DNA from: Otis tarda | Taxonomy: Eukaryota; Chordata; Aves; Otidiformes; Otididae | Reading direction: 5' to 3' | Assembly (NCBI GenBank): GCA_026413225.1 | Contig: CM048552.1 | Location: 164,250,053-164,314,052, forward strand | DNA length: 64,000 nt | Shown: positions 14,866-27,906 of the stretch, piece after piece | Position numbering within the stretch: the first letter of the stretch is position 1 | Layout: each line of letters opens with the position of its first letter | Translations under genes and position numbers: made by a program | Notes under the pieces: model-generated | The model's database searches: none | Told to the model about the DNA's origin: nothing | The model's input: only the letters and a program-made list of their open reading frames with translations

Positions 14866-14906
14866 TGTGTGTGTGTGTGTGTGTGTGTGCGTGTGTGTGT
14901 GTGTGT
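14866..14906 (+). repeat. (GT)n microsatellite
   Basis: About 20 GT units with one GC interruption at 14889-14890. Confidence 0.95.
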
Positions 14907-17432
14907 ATACACAGACAGAAATTAAAGCATACTTCCCTCTAAACACATATACAGTTTGACTTAAGCAAAGCAAGCCTACTGAAGATAACAGAATTACATG
15001 TATGTAACTAAGGTCTAACATTTGATCTACAAGAACAGTCAATGTTATTGCTACCTCAGTTTTCTTCTTTGTCATCCCCATTCCCTACTCCATCCTTGAA
15101 AATCAGAGGCCGCTGTGTCTGAGCTTAATAATCATATCATCTAGAATTGCACAAAATTGCAGATATCTTCAGTGTGACTTCCATAGACACAGACATACAA
15201 TTATAAATGCATCTTCCTCCAAACAATATCCATTTTCAGACACTTCGGTAGGTTTTCAGCTTGTCTGCTTGTCATTTCTCTTAGTCCTGCCCACAGTGGT
15301 TTTTTTTCTAAGCATGAAAATTGTTCTTTGGTGCTCTTAGGTCCAGTCCCAGATAATCTTTAACTGAAGGGCAAAAGAGAGGGCAACAAAAGGCAGAACA
15401 CTCATGATTCAGTGCCTGCCATGATGAAAGATACTTGATGTAGCAGGCCTCCTTTGAGGGGGAGGAGAATGGACAGCAGAGGGAAGAAGATAGAAGGAAA
15501 TGCCATCTTGGGGTCTAAAACCTTGAAATAAAAGAACACCCTACTGCCAGCTTTAATAGTTCATAACAACAGCTGTCTTTCCCTTGTGAGTGTTTCCTAT
15601 GATGTAGTGTTCCCTCGCATGACATTCTTCAGTTCCCTCTACCGCTTGTCTTGCTTCATGCCTCACTGCACCATAGGAGGCATCATGTTGCAAAAAAAAT
15701 CTTCCTTGTGAAGTGCCAAAGCACCACAGGGATAGTACTTCTCTGTCAGAATGAAAAGAGTCTTCATTACATATACCAGCTTCCCCGTCCCTCCCTCCCC
15801 CCTCCCCGAAATATACCAGTAACAATGAAAATTATCTGACACTGTTTAATAAACTAACATTGTAACAGAATTCAGTGAAACTGTCAGATACATTACGCTG
15901 GTACTTTGCTGCATAATTTAGGCCTAATGTGCTTTAAAGTACATGAGACTTTGATATACATATATAAGCATACATAGATATCTTGTAGACCTATGATGCT
16001 GTATAAAAGAAAATGAAAATTATACATAGCAAATATGTCTACAGTTATAAAGTTATGTATATAATATATGATGGCTTCTAATATTTCTAATGTTTAATGT
16101 TTAATACTGAAAATATAAACATTATCAATCTAAAGACAGTCTTTGGATTATTCTGTTAAGTATCTCACTGCATTTCTGAGGTATTATTATTTGATATTAG
16201 CTTTCTTGACTGTTCATTGAAGTATAAAGTTCAAAGTGAAGGGGTTTATTTAATTGCTATAGGAATCTGTCAGACAAAACTACATGAACCAATTTTATGA
16301 GGTCAAAAGCTCCAGTGAAAACTCAGTAGATTTTTTTTCTCCCAATTGATCAAACACTCAAAAAAAAAATATCAAACAATTAATTCTGCAAATGCTTAGA
16401 TATATGAACAATTTTACTCCCATAAGTGGATCCTGGTGTATTACTAAATTTCTGAAAGTAAAATTACTCATATCATTTAGAGCATGTAAGTCTTAATATC
16501 AGCAGTTTTACCTATTAAAAGTGTTATTTTTTGCTATAGAACCGCAGTTGAAATATACATTCTATTTGACAATAACACATTTAAAATTATTATGTGAAAT
16601 AATATTGCTTGACCTCATGTCTTTTTGAGTATGGCTTTTTAAAGATCTATTAAAACAAATCTTAAATAATTATTTAATTATTAATGAATTAAAGTATTTT
16701 GAAACCTAAGCAACATAATACATTGGTAAAATACCTTGTTATAGTTTGCAATTATGAGATGACTGTGTATGAAAATATCTGTTTTATACTCTAAATTGCT
16801 ATGGTATACTAATTAAACTTAAGAGTACAAATCAATACATTCTGTCAGATAGCTGAATGCAACTGTTTCTAGCAGTTTAGATCAACCATTTGTTTACTGA
16901 CAGGTCTTGCTGGGTTTTTTGGGGGGGGCAAGATTGGTAATATATGACCAAATACTGAGCAATATTCACTTTTGACAAAGGTTATAGTTCAATATAAAAC
17001 TAGATAAGTTTAGTGTTTTGTTTTGTCTTTATTTTAGGCAAAGTCGTATTTTATTTGTCAGGAAGATTTTTATTTAACAAATTCTAAAATACATTTTAAA
17101 AAATAGTCCTTTCTCAGAAAAAAGGAGTGAGGTTTTTTTTTTTAATATTGAGCAAGTTCCAAAAAAAAAGTGTGATTTTCACCTCACTTTCTAATACAAA
17201 GTTCATGTTTCCTATAATGGTTACAGACATGCCAATGAAAACATGTTTAATGGAAATTAATGAAAAGAAAAAAGTATTGTAGTACCCAGTAAAGTCTTAC
17301 AAAATATTTATTAGTGAAGAAATACAATACAAAAGATTTTGAAGGTTGGATCCTACAATGCTTTGCTAAGCAAGATGGAAATTAGCAAAGTGTAGACTAT
17401 GACAACAGCTAATTTATTTCTAATACAAGATG

Positions 17433-17478
17433 GATATATATATATATACACACACACACACATATATATATATATATG
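17433..17478. repeat. (AT)n-(AC)n-(AT)n compound microsatellite
   Basis: Two AT blocks flank an AC block. The outer blocks are mutually complementary, so the array can extrude as a cruciform. Confidence 0.9.
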
Positions 17479-17499
17479 ATTTTAGTATTGCATTAGTCA

Positions 17500-17545
17500 T
17501 TTAGGCCCAGATCCTCAAAGGCATAAGACTTCATCTTAAATTTTT
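17500..17545. repeat. Possible old palindromic-repeat end
   Basis: TTTAGGCCCAGATCCTCAAA followed by GGCATA matches, from memory, the terminus of a palindromic element frequent in turtle and crocodile genomes (GGCCCAGATCCTCAAAGG). Only one end is recognisable. Confidence 0.35.
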
Positions 17546-20500
17546 AGTAACTATCATTTAGCCCTTTATTTATTATATAATTGCTTATTAATTCAATAAT
17601 TTGAAGTCTAAAGAAGAGATTGAAAACTTCTTTGCTAAGCAAGAGTGCACTGATTTCTTTGAGTGTTTTGCCTGATTTTAAGGACTGCAAAAACAGGCCT
17701 CAAGGAAGATCTAATAGGAAACATATTAAATGACCATAAGATCACACACTAATCCTATCCTAAGGATAAAAATCTAATCCTATTTTTGACTGAAGCGCTA
17801 AATTCCTCCTGACCTGGCATCAGCACATGCATAGTTATTTCTTTCTTGCTTTTTTTTTTTTGTGTGTGTGTGTAAAGGAGACCGTTCAATATCAACCTTA
17901 ATATGTCTTTCTTTAAACTATACCTATGAAATATATTTATGACATAATAATGACTTAATTAAAAGTATTAAGAATATAATACTTTTATTGAAAATGCGTT
18001 TGAAAGAAAATGAAAATAATTTACTGTTAATGTAAATGTTTTTTTCTCCATATCTGTCTGTAGCTTTCTCAAAGAGTTATGTCAAATTATTTTTACTTAT
18101 GTCAAATTCTTATTGAAGAACATATGAGTTTTCTAGCCAAAAATGTAGATAAGAAAACATGGATCTGTTCATGCAGCATACAGTTAATATTTTGTACATT
18201 TCCAGGTTCTTATCATTGGAAACGGCTGTAAAATATTTTGTTTCTAGTAGAGGGAGACATTTAAGTTTTAATTGAATTAAGTTCTAACTTAAAAAATTAA
18301 AGCTGAATTAATTTCTAACAGAGTGCCTTCCTCTAACATTCAAAACTACTTGAAAGCCACATCTATATAACAGATGCATACAATATGACGTGATTTCTCT
18401 GAAATACCCTTTTATGAACTATCTTCTTAACCTTCTGTTCTGGTATGACCAAAGTAATTTAGTTACATTGTAAATATTTAATCCAGGTGCAGCATAAAAA
18501 AGATAGTATTATTTTAAATTGGGATTACTTTTTTTTTTTTAAAATAAGGTAAATACAGTATTTCAATGAACTATACAGAGTATTTTTGTCTCGGACACGT
18601 CAAAAACGCAAAGCTGCATCTTCTGTGATTTTGCCAGAGGATTTAATAAATATTTATTCAATAAGACCAGAAGGATCAAATAAAACTAGTGTTGAATTTA
18701 TCTAGCCCTGTAATCTTAAACTTTTTTTTTTTAATATACAGCATGTATATACCATCTCATTCAAAGACTTTAGTTGGTAGACAGTCTACCGTATAAGCTG
18801 TTCTGATGGTTAGTTACTCTTGGAGCTGCGTAGTATTCAGTCCCATCTTAAAGCATCTAACTAGACTCAAACAAAACAGTCCAACAGCTAAGGAACATTT
18901 TGCAGTATCTTGAAAGTTTTCTTCTTTTTGTTTGTTAAATTTTAATAATTTTTTAAACTGTTAAATAATTGAATTATCTAATCATTCATCAATATGAATG
19001 GTGGAAAAAAAAATGCTGAGCGAAAAAAAAAAAAAATCAGGCCTTTTCATAGTATTATAGATGTCTGCATCAGTTCCCACTATTTTTTGCATCAACACAT
19101 GCCACTTAGTGTTTTTGTAGCTGACATGTTTTATATAAAAAGCTCTATATTAAAAATAAACAAAAAATATCAGAATACATGGCATAAGACTTGCTTCCAA
19201 CTGGCATCTCACGTATACAAACATCAAATCCTGTCCTTGACATATCACAGAAATCAGCTTAATACGTACAATGAAAGAGTATGGAAATACAAGCCAAATA
19301 CCGATTGTAATACCAAGCTTTCTTCAGGTAGCAATTAAAAAAAATAATCAGCAAAAACTACAATAAATACAGAAGATTTTTTTTTGTATTTGCATGTTAT
19401 ATTTTTCTGAAATTATTTTATAGTGCACAAAAAAAAAGCAACTTTGAGCTCAAAAACATGTGTATACAACACATGAATAACGAAAGTGTATCAACCATTA
19501 GAACTACTGGAACTAATGTTCAAATCTTCTGAAAAAAATACAAAAAGATGTTTGAATGAAGTCTCAAACAGAACTCTTAACCAAAAGGTGGGATATTAAC
19601 ACTAATATTTGGACCATGTATCCCTTTAAAATTACACTTTCTTTTTAAAATTTGCTATCTGCGTATGATAATATTCACTTCCTGTCTTAAACCACTGGGG
19701 AGTATTGCTGTGTAAATTGAACAGTTACACATTTCAGTGGTAGAAGTGATGTGTGAATGCAGCTTTTATTAGCTTCTTAAGTGCCCAGTGCTGTTCCCAT
19801 TGGCAGTGTTCCCATTGACTTCAATCAGGGCAAGAACAGGCCCTAATTTTGTAAGGCACTTTAGGATCCTTTGGGAAGAAAGGTGTTAAAAGAATACAAG
19901 CCATAATTATCAATTAGTTGTCAACAAAGCACTCTCACAAATATCTCCCACAGTAACAGAACATCATATCTTAATTTCAAATTTAAGTTTGGTGGAGCAA
20001 TTTTAATGCTGCTGATGCTGAATGACTATTTGTCCAGGCACTGAGACATTTTGTGACACCATCATTTCCAACTTTGACATGGAGAATTGGATTCCTATGT
20101 CATGAAAAAAAAAAAAAAATCTAAGCTGACCAAAAGGATTTTTCTAAGGTTATATAAAATAAGATAAACCAAAATACATGGCTATCTTCCAACTGTGCTG
20201 CCTTAAGTATAGCTAAAATCTGCTTTACACATAAGACTCTCATATTAAGGGTTAAAAGGTTGTGTCTATCTAAAAATGATGCTTACAAGTCTAAGATTTT
20301 GTAATGTTCTAAGTATTCAATACGCTACATTCTGTATGTTTTTACTTCTGCACCTCTACATCTAGACAATGAAAATAAAACTTTTATCACTTCTGGTAAC
20401 AGCAATCCTTGCTTTCAGATTCTCTGCCCGGTAAATAATTACTTTCTTCTCAGTATTAAGAAATAGTTTTGACAACATTTATCCTTTAGATATTTAAAAT

Positions 20501-21884
20501 GTAGAGATAAATAAAAATTGACTATATTCTCAAAACATGAACTCACTAAAAAGGGCTCTTATTTCATCACTGTGGCAATTTAGCTGGTTGTAACACTTGA
20601 GAGATGCACGGCCTCTTAGCCATTGTTCACCCATCTCCTAAAAATCCAGTGAGTCCCAAAAAATAAATATGACTTGATTTTGCAGAGTTCAATGACAACA
20701 ACAAAAACAATAAGAACAATATTTCTTACTGAAACCTTTGGATGACAGCTATTTAACATCTTTATGTTTCATTCAAACCCTGTATTCCCTTATCAAATAA
20801 TAATAATAAAAAATCTAACTTTTTTAAAAAACAAGACAAAATGAAGACATTCAGAACTCATAACTACTTATCTTCCATATATGGCTTTACAGTTCAAATC
20901 TCTCAATAAATAACAATATTCATTAACCTTCCCAGTACCTTTCTGTCATTAGGCTTAAACATTATTGTAAGTAAGCTTTCCAAGCCTGTAACAATCAATT
21001 AAAAACAAAATAGAGGAAAACAAAAAGTGAACATTTCAGAAATTGAACTAGCCTTAGATCTCAAGGTCCTCAGACCTTTCTGAGGATACAGAATGCTCTC
21101 TGATATACACATCTAATTGCGTATTTTCTACATAAGTAACAACAGAAACGTCCCTTTTTCTAGAGGACTCAGGTAACAGGAATCATTATCCTAATATGCT
21201 CAGTAAAAACTTACTTCTCCATCAAGCAAACCAGAACTCAGACTAAGGACAGACTTAAGCCTCTGTGTGTCAGATATATATTTGAATTTCTTTTCTCCAA
21301 ACAGGAAAGTGTGTTACACAAAAATTCTGACTGAACCTGATGAGAGTCCTCACATCAATCAGCTTATTCACACGTGGAAGCAGTCAGAGAATAAAAAAAT
21401 CTACCTTTGAACATTTGTCTTATTTGCCGTGTTAAATTATCTTTCCATTAGGGTTGTGAAGTAATATTGAGCTTTAATGATTAAATAATCATTTGTGAGG
21501 CCTTACATCAACACACAGAGCAGAAAGTAAGGGTAACTAAGTATAAGATAAATATAAAAGAAAAATAGTTTCACCATGTAAATGTAAGTTGAAATTACAT
21601 AGTATTGATCAGGCCAAAGTTGGGAATTTTTGATATTTCACCATAGATTATTACAGAGACTACTAAATAATTCTCAAACATTCACATAGCAAATGACATA
21701 AAATTAACACACATTTTAACATTTTAAAGAATCAGTCCAATTCATTTGGACAATTGTTCCTAAGATAAATATTATGAGGACAAATGGATGAGAGGATGCT
21801 TTTTTCCCTCCATGATTTAACCTCTAATCCTAACCAAATCTAACAAAAACTTCTCAGTTCTTAAGAAATATTTAATTACACATA

Positions 21885-21940
21885 ACATTCAGTATATAAA
21901 ATATACTGAAAATTATAGAACACATTCAGTATATAAAATT
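21885..21940. repeat. Short direct and inverted repeat
   Basis: CAGTATATAAAATATACTG at 21890-21908 is a 7-bp-stem palindrome. Its left half with flank (CATTCAGTATATAAAAT) recurs about 37 bases later. Confidence 0.75.
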
Positions 21941-24559
21941 ACATATGGAAGAAAAATTATTAACCATTACAAATACATTCAATATGTTTCTAAAAACTGG
22001 TGATTTTAGAATTTTTATTTTAACTACTTTTCATATTTATAGAAAAAAAACTTTTCTCAAAAGAGTAGCAACTTCTTATTCTTTAGGAAAAAAAATTGTT
22101 AAGGAAGAGCTGATGTACAAGTTAGTAAAATATGCATTAGACTTCTACCATTTAAAACTTTCTAAGTAACATATTGCACACTAAACCTAACAGATTATGC
22201 TGTTCAACATGATATTATGGTACATCATTGCCACTTACTTGGTGGTAGCTGTTATCTGGTGTACTAAAAAGGTAACAAGAAATATTTCAGACCTGACCAG
22301 AAATTGTTGATAAGAAGTTCATTTTACTACTTAAATTGCTCTGCTGAAAAGCTTCATTATATAAGTATTGCCTACATATAAGACAGTTCCTTTTTATTTT
22401 TGAGACAAAGTGCATTAACAAAAAATCTACTACAACAACAACAAAAAAGCTTCATTCTGCACTGACTTGCGCCCCAGACATACATACATATAAATATGTT
22501 TATGCATGTATGTATTAATGTTACAGATTTACATTAATGATACTATAGATAGACTTCAAAAAAATATCTACCTAAAATACAATTTCTTTTGACATTGATG
22601 AGGATTTTGCTTAAGGTCTTCCAGCTATCAGAGCTCCAGAAGCAAACACTTATGCCTCTTCTCTGCCTCACAGTGTAAGAATGGAGAGAGAAGAAGGGGA
22701 GAAATGTAGACCACATGATTCTGCTTAGAAAATCAATAGCTATCTAAAAGAGTACAATATTTTTCTTCAACAGAAATATACACACTTAAGAACAATAGCT
22801 TAGATCCCTCTGCAGGTGATTGTGCTTTGTACTTGAAATAAAATGAAAACTAGACTTTAAAACAAAGGCAAGCAGTTTGATTCACTAACATGTAGCAAAA
22901 AAAAAAAGAATAAGAAAATGAAACAAAAAAATTAAAATAGAAAATGTATAACTGTTAACTTAATTTTAAAGAGTTAGAATGTTTTTAAACATTAATGCTA
23001 TAAACTTTATGAACCCATCAATGTATAGTATTTTTAAACAGTCTCCACAACCGGTATTGACTACATTGCATGCTATCTTTGGATGGAAATGAACTAAAAA
23101 TATCCACCCTTTAAAGATCAAGCACAATTTAATCACTGGAGAAAGAAAACAACCCTTAGAAACAGCCAAAGTTATAACTGATAGGGATGTTATAACCAAT
23201 TGAGATTTGAAATACCTTTGCAGCAGGTATTTTCCCTATGCACACTAAGCTAATAAACAGTCTCTAACAGGAACAGACAAAAACATAAGACAAATTATAA
23301 AGACTTTCAAGAAATGAACTCAATAGGAGAATTTTCATTCACTTCAAAAAACATAAAACACACTGATTATCAATTTTTTCCTTTAATGCACTTTTCATCA
23401 TCACTAAAGGAAGATATTTATATTTGAGAAGAAATGATTCAGCAGAATATTCATTCTTTGAAAGTATGTGGTTCAAGTTCTTTGATCTTAATGTAGGCGT
23501 TTCTTATAAATTTGAAAATACAAAAAAAAAAAGTACATATTCTTGAATTTTGAGCTTAAGGTGAAACATACTGTAACCTATACATTTGAGTTTGCTATAA
23601 ATTATCAGATAAAATCTAACTGAATGTGCAGTACTGTATGTAACTATACATAAACTTATGTGACCACATCATTGTATTACTTATAAATAGTTCTATGAAT
23701 GACTTAAAAAAACCTACAAAAAAACTATTTAAAATTTTAGAACTTAATAAATTTTAGAGAAATACAATTACATACTTGATTCAATGTAATAAATTGCCAG
23801 CTTGAAAATGCATTTATAATATTTAATTTAATAAATTTTAAAATAGAACTTACAACGATAAAACTTTATCATAGCTGAAAAGTATCAATACTGTGAACAA
23901 CCCTGCTTTAATTTTGGCAGAAAGCAACTGCCATTGGAACTACCAGCTTTATCATAGTTGTGATTAAAAACCTGAATAGTTCACCTAATTCCAGCATTTA
24001 GAAAAAGAACAAATCTTTGTCATGCAGTAATTACTGCATAATTAAATACAGTTATGACTTTATTATTTTAAAACTAAATTCAGATACCTAATAGTGAGAG
24101 CTTTGTAAGAACTGTTTTCATTTTCAAAAATTCGAGTGTGTGTGTTTATTTATCTATTTGACTGGACTAACTAATAGCTGTTGTAATGAAGTTACAGCAA
24201 AGTTAAATTCAGGCCACTCTTGTTATGTGATACTATTTCAAATGCAAAAGGTAGAGTGTTAAGGTGCAGCAATTCAGCCAGTTGCAAACCGGATTTGGGT
24301 CTGAACTTTTGTTCCTAGCAACCCCAAACCAATATTTATATTATTATATTAGACAAGGTGAAGTCTTGTAGGACTGGAGTGACTTTTTGGTGACTCTGAG
24401 GATACAGCATTTATGGGCTTCACATGCTATGTGAAATTTTTGTTCTTCATTCCAGGCCTAAAAGATGTCAAAACACACATGGAAATATTCTTACATCACA
24501 TTAAAGACAATGCTAACTAAAGAAATATAGATAAATATAAGTGTAGGCATATATTTATA

Positions 24560-24625
24560 CATACATATGCATATTTATATATATATATATATACACACCT
24601 ACACTTCCATGTGTATATAAACACA
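24560..24625. repeat. AT/AC-rich alternating tract
   Basis: Interrupted TA and CA dinucleotide repeats (TATATATATATATACACACC and similar). Similar short tracts lie at 41856-41945 and 52926-52960, and a TGTATG-rich one at 55936-55972. Confidence 0.8.
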
Positions 24626-27252
24626 CATATGTATTTCTTTTTTAAAATACAGATGGTAAAAAATACAAATGGATAAAATAATAATCTACTTGGTAATTAA
24701 ACTCTGTTTTCAGAAATTAGATTGCTATCTTTTAAGTTTTATTTTAAGAATCTAACATAGTCGGTACTTTTATTTTAACGTATTTTTTGAATAAAGTTGA
24801 TATGATGTCTCTTACAACAGCAGTCTCACATTTTGTCCCCTTTCCAAAACAGGAATACAAACTTTTTGACACAGTATTGGTACAAAATTACCAGAGGGTG
24901 TTGATAATTTAATGTTCACAAAATCAGATATATTGTTGAAATCATGAGGAGAAAATGGTTTATTACATGAAATATTGAACTAGACAATTATTATTTCAAC
25001 TTTTTTATCTTGCCCCACTCTAGATATATTTTTGGAAAGTCACCCAGAACCATGTCATGATATACAATAGTAATCATGTGTCCAACAGAAAAAATAATTC
25101 ATTTATGTTTGACATGGTCTACAGTTTTCTGGAAAATTTAAAATTACTGTAAATATGAGACTGAAAAATTGCAGTAAAAGTGGTTGCATCTTCCATGGCA
25201 AAACCACCACAAAGCAAGCAATTTTTATCAATAGTTATTTCATCTGATTCAAAGTTTCAGTACCAAGCCCACAGAATTAAATAAAGGTATGTTGTCTGTT
25301 CATACAGTTCATCATTTTTGAGAATCACATCTGTATATGTGGATGTAAACTGAACTTCCCATATAATCAGGACAATATGGTTCCCAGATAAATTTTACAG
25401 TGCTATACTACATTAACGTTCAGTAAATTTGTCAGCAGATTGGAAATAGATGTAATTCATTTTGGAGGTACACAGCAGAACCAAAAATGTTTATCATTAC
25501 TGTATTCAATTTTTTCCCTTTACAAAATAAAAATGCTATGAGAATGGCCTATTTAAATGACAAAAAGCCAAACTCATAAGAGCAAGGTAAATGTTCTGTA
25601 ACTTTCTTAAGTCAATAGAATCTAGTTTTGTACTTACACAATTAGAAGCAAAATGTGGCCCATTAGTTGTAAGTTAAATAGTTAATTTGCTAACCATTTA
25701 ATTACAAACTTCATTACGCCTTATTTCTCTGTATGTTCAATTAAGTAAATGCCTCTGGTTTCTAGGACCTAAATGTGCCTTTTTTTGTGTTTCCTATCTC
25801 TGTTCTGTTCAGTGTTTTAAGAAGAAAAAAACATTCTGAAGCATAACTGTACTTAGTATTTTTTGGAGTATTATCGTACTGCTAAGTACTCTGAAATGTA
25901 GCTCAATGAACAGAACAAAGCAATACAAACTGTAAATACTTGTGATATTTATATTAAGATAGTATTTACACATAGATGGATAAACACAAACCCGTAATAC
26001 ACTATTGCTGTGATATCTATATGCTCTTATTTCATCAAAGCATATTGCAAAGCTTCTTAGAAGGGTTGGAAATGGTATAATTTAACAAGTAGTATGGCCA
26101 TCCTGTTCAGAGTGCTGGTCTCCTGCCCACTCCTCTCACGGAATCGCCTCACTCGTCTACTCTTCCATCCTCTTGTCACTCCTTAGCTTGAGCTTCTACA
26201 TTTTCCAGAGTAAATGGATGCTGCAGAAAGGAGGTCCAAGTTCCCTACAATCAAATAATCAATAGAAATGTGAAAACTATTTGAAGGCTGACAGCTATGG
26301 AATTGTGTCTGCCATTCACTCTCTCTTCTTTCTCTATTTTTTCTTATTTAATGCCAGTAGTGCCAATAGCATTCTCTGTTCTGCATAAGACAACCAAAGA
26401 TTCTGACCCCCTTCTCTACAGGCTGGTTTGGAGATGCTGATTTTCAGTATGCTAGTCTTTAACTAAATGAAAGGCTATTCAGGCTCCCTGGAGACACTGA
26501 ACAATATAAGGAATCTACTCTATAAAAATGAAGGAGCTCTTGTTTGCCCTGTCCTTCAGGATGTAGTGCCTTAATGGACTCTGCCCTCTGAGAGGGAACC
26601 ATATGCATTAAACAGACTCTTAAGTTTCTGTAAGAAACACACAACATGCTGGTCAGACATTTTAGCTCCAGCTAAATAAAAGTCTAAGCAACCTACAGAA
26701 CCAGGATGTTGCCTTCATATTTTGCCAACAACCATGATTCCTGTATTTTCAGATATATTTTCTAAATTGTATTTTCCATGGGTCAGAACCTCTTTTTTTT
26801 ATTATATTTTACCATTAATGTTGCTCTATTACTTTAAGACTTAAATTATTATGTGATATGAGAAAAGGTACCACCACATCTGTTTTCCTAAAGTTGAATA
26901 CTCCCAAGTTTTTGCTATATGCTTTGTAAAAAATTGAAACATGGGAAAACATTCAGAAATTAAACACTGCAGTATACAAAATCAACTGGACCTGGTTTTA
27001 CAACCTTAAGTAATCACTAAAATAATGGGAGGCAAATCTAAAAAAAAAAAAGTGTGAGAATTTTAGGCCCTAGAAGCATAAAAGTGGAAGCTGCATTTAT
27101 GTTAGACTTTTAATTGATGATGAAACTGGCATCACATCCGATGTTTCAAGTAGTGTGTAAGAACACCTAGAAATTACAGGGTATATCTTCTGGGATTAAC
27201 CAGTTGAAATTCAGCTCCCTTCAGCAAAGACTGGAGTAAAGTATGTAATATA

Positions 27253-27906
27253 GAAAAGAGAGGAGAGGAGAGGTTCGGTTCGGAGAGCTTTGGAAGGAAA
27301 GGTGCGGAAAGGAAAGGTCTGGAAAGGTGCGGAAAGGAAAGGTGCGGAAAGGTGCAGAAAGGTGCGGAAAGGTGCTGAAAGGAAAGGTGCGGAAAGGTGC
27401 GGAAAGGAAAGGAGCGGGAAGGGAAGGAAGGGAAGGGAAGGGAAGGGAAGGGAAGGGAAGGGAAGGGAAGGGAAGGGAAGGGAAGGGAAGGGAAGGAAGG
27501 AAGGGAAGGGAAGGGAAGGGAAGGGAAGGGAAGGGAAGGGAAGGGAAGGGAAGGGAAGGGAAGGGAAGGGAAGGGAAGGGAAGGAAGGGAAGGGAAGGGA
27601 AGGGAAGGGAAGGGAAGGGAAGGGAAGGGAAGGGAAGGGAAGGGAAGGGGAGGGGAGGGGAAAAGAAAGGAAAGGGGAAAAGAAAGGAAATAAAAGAAAA
27701 AAGAAAAGGAAAAAAGAAAAAAAGAAAAAGAAAAGAAAAGAAAAGAGAAAGAAAAGAAAAGAAAAGAAAAGAAAAGAAAAGAAAAGAAAAGAAAAGAAAA
27801 GAAAAGAAAAGAAAAGAAAAGAAAAGAAAAGAAAAGAAAAGAAAAGAAAAGAAAAGAAAAGAAAAGAAAAGAAAAGAACAAAGAAAAAGGAGAGAAAGGA
27901 AAAGGT
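27253..27906 (+). repeat. Homopurine tandem-repeat block (GGAAA/GGTGC, GGGAA, GGGGA, GAAAA)
   Basis: There are successive zones of five-base repeats. 27285-27416 holds GGAAA units mixed with GGTGC; 27417-27649 is nearly pure GGGAA with occasional GGAA slips; 27647-27660 is GGGGA; 27661-27750 is mixed; 27751-27878 is about 25 uninterrupted GAAAA units. The plus strand is pure purine over 27416-27690 and, after one T at 27691, again over 27692-27878. Long open frames here in several frames are low-complexity artefacts. Such tracts can form intramolecular triplexes and are prone to length change and assembly error. Confidence 0.95.

Larger units (their letters stand above)
7482..27252. other. 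Long gene desert downstream of SLITRK5
   Basis: About 19.8 kb of AT-rich DNA. The open frames are short and low in complexity. Only microsatellites and faint old-repeat relics were recognised. Conserved regulatory elements are expected around a developmental neuronal gene of this kind, but they cannot be recognised without alignment. Confidence 0.65.

Noticed and set aside
15553..15825. 90-codon minus-strand frame with mixed composition
   Set aside because: No recognisable domain, no start context or splice signals; its length is expected by chance in 64 kb.
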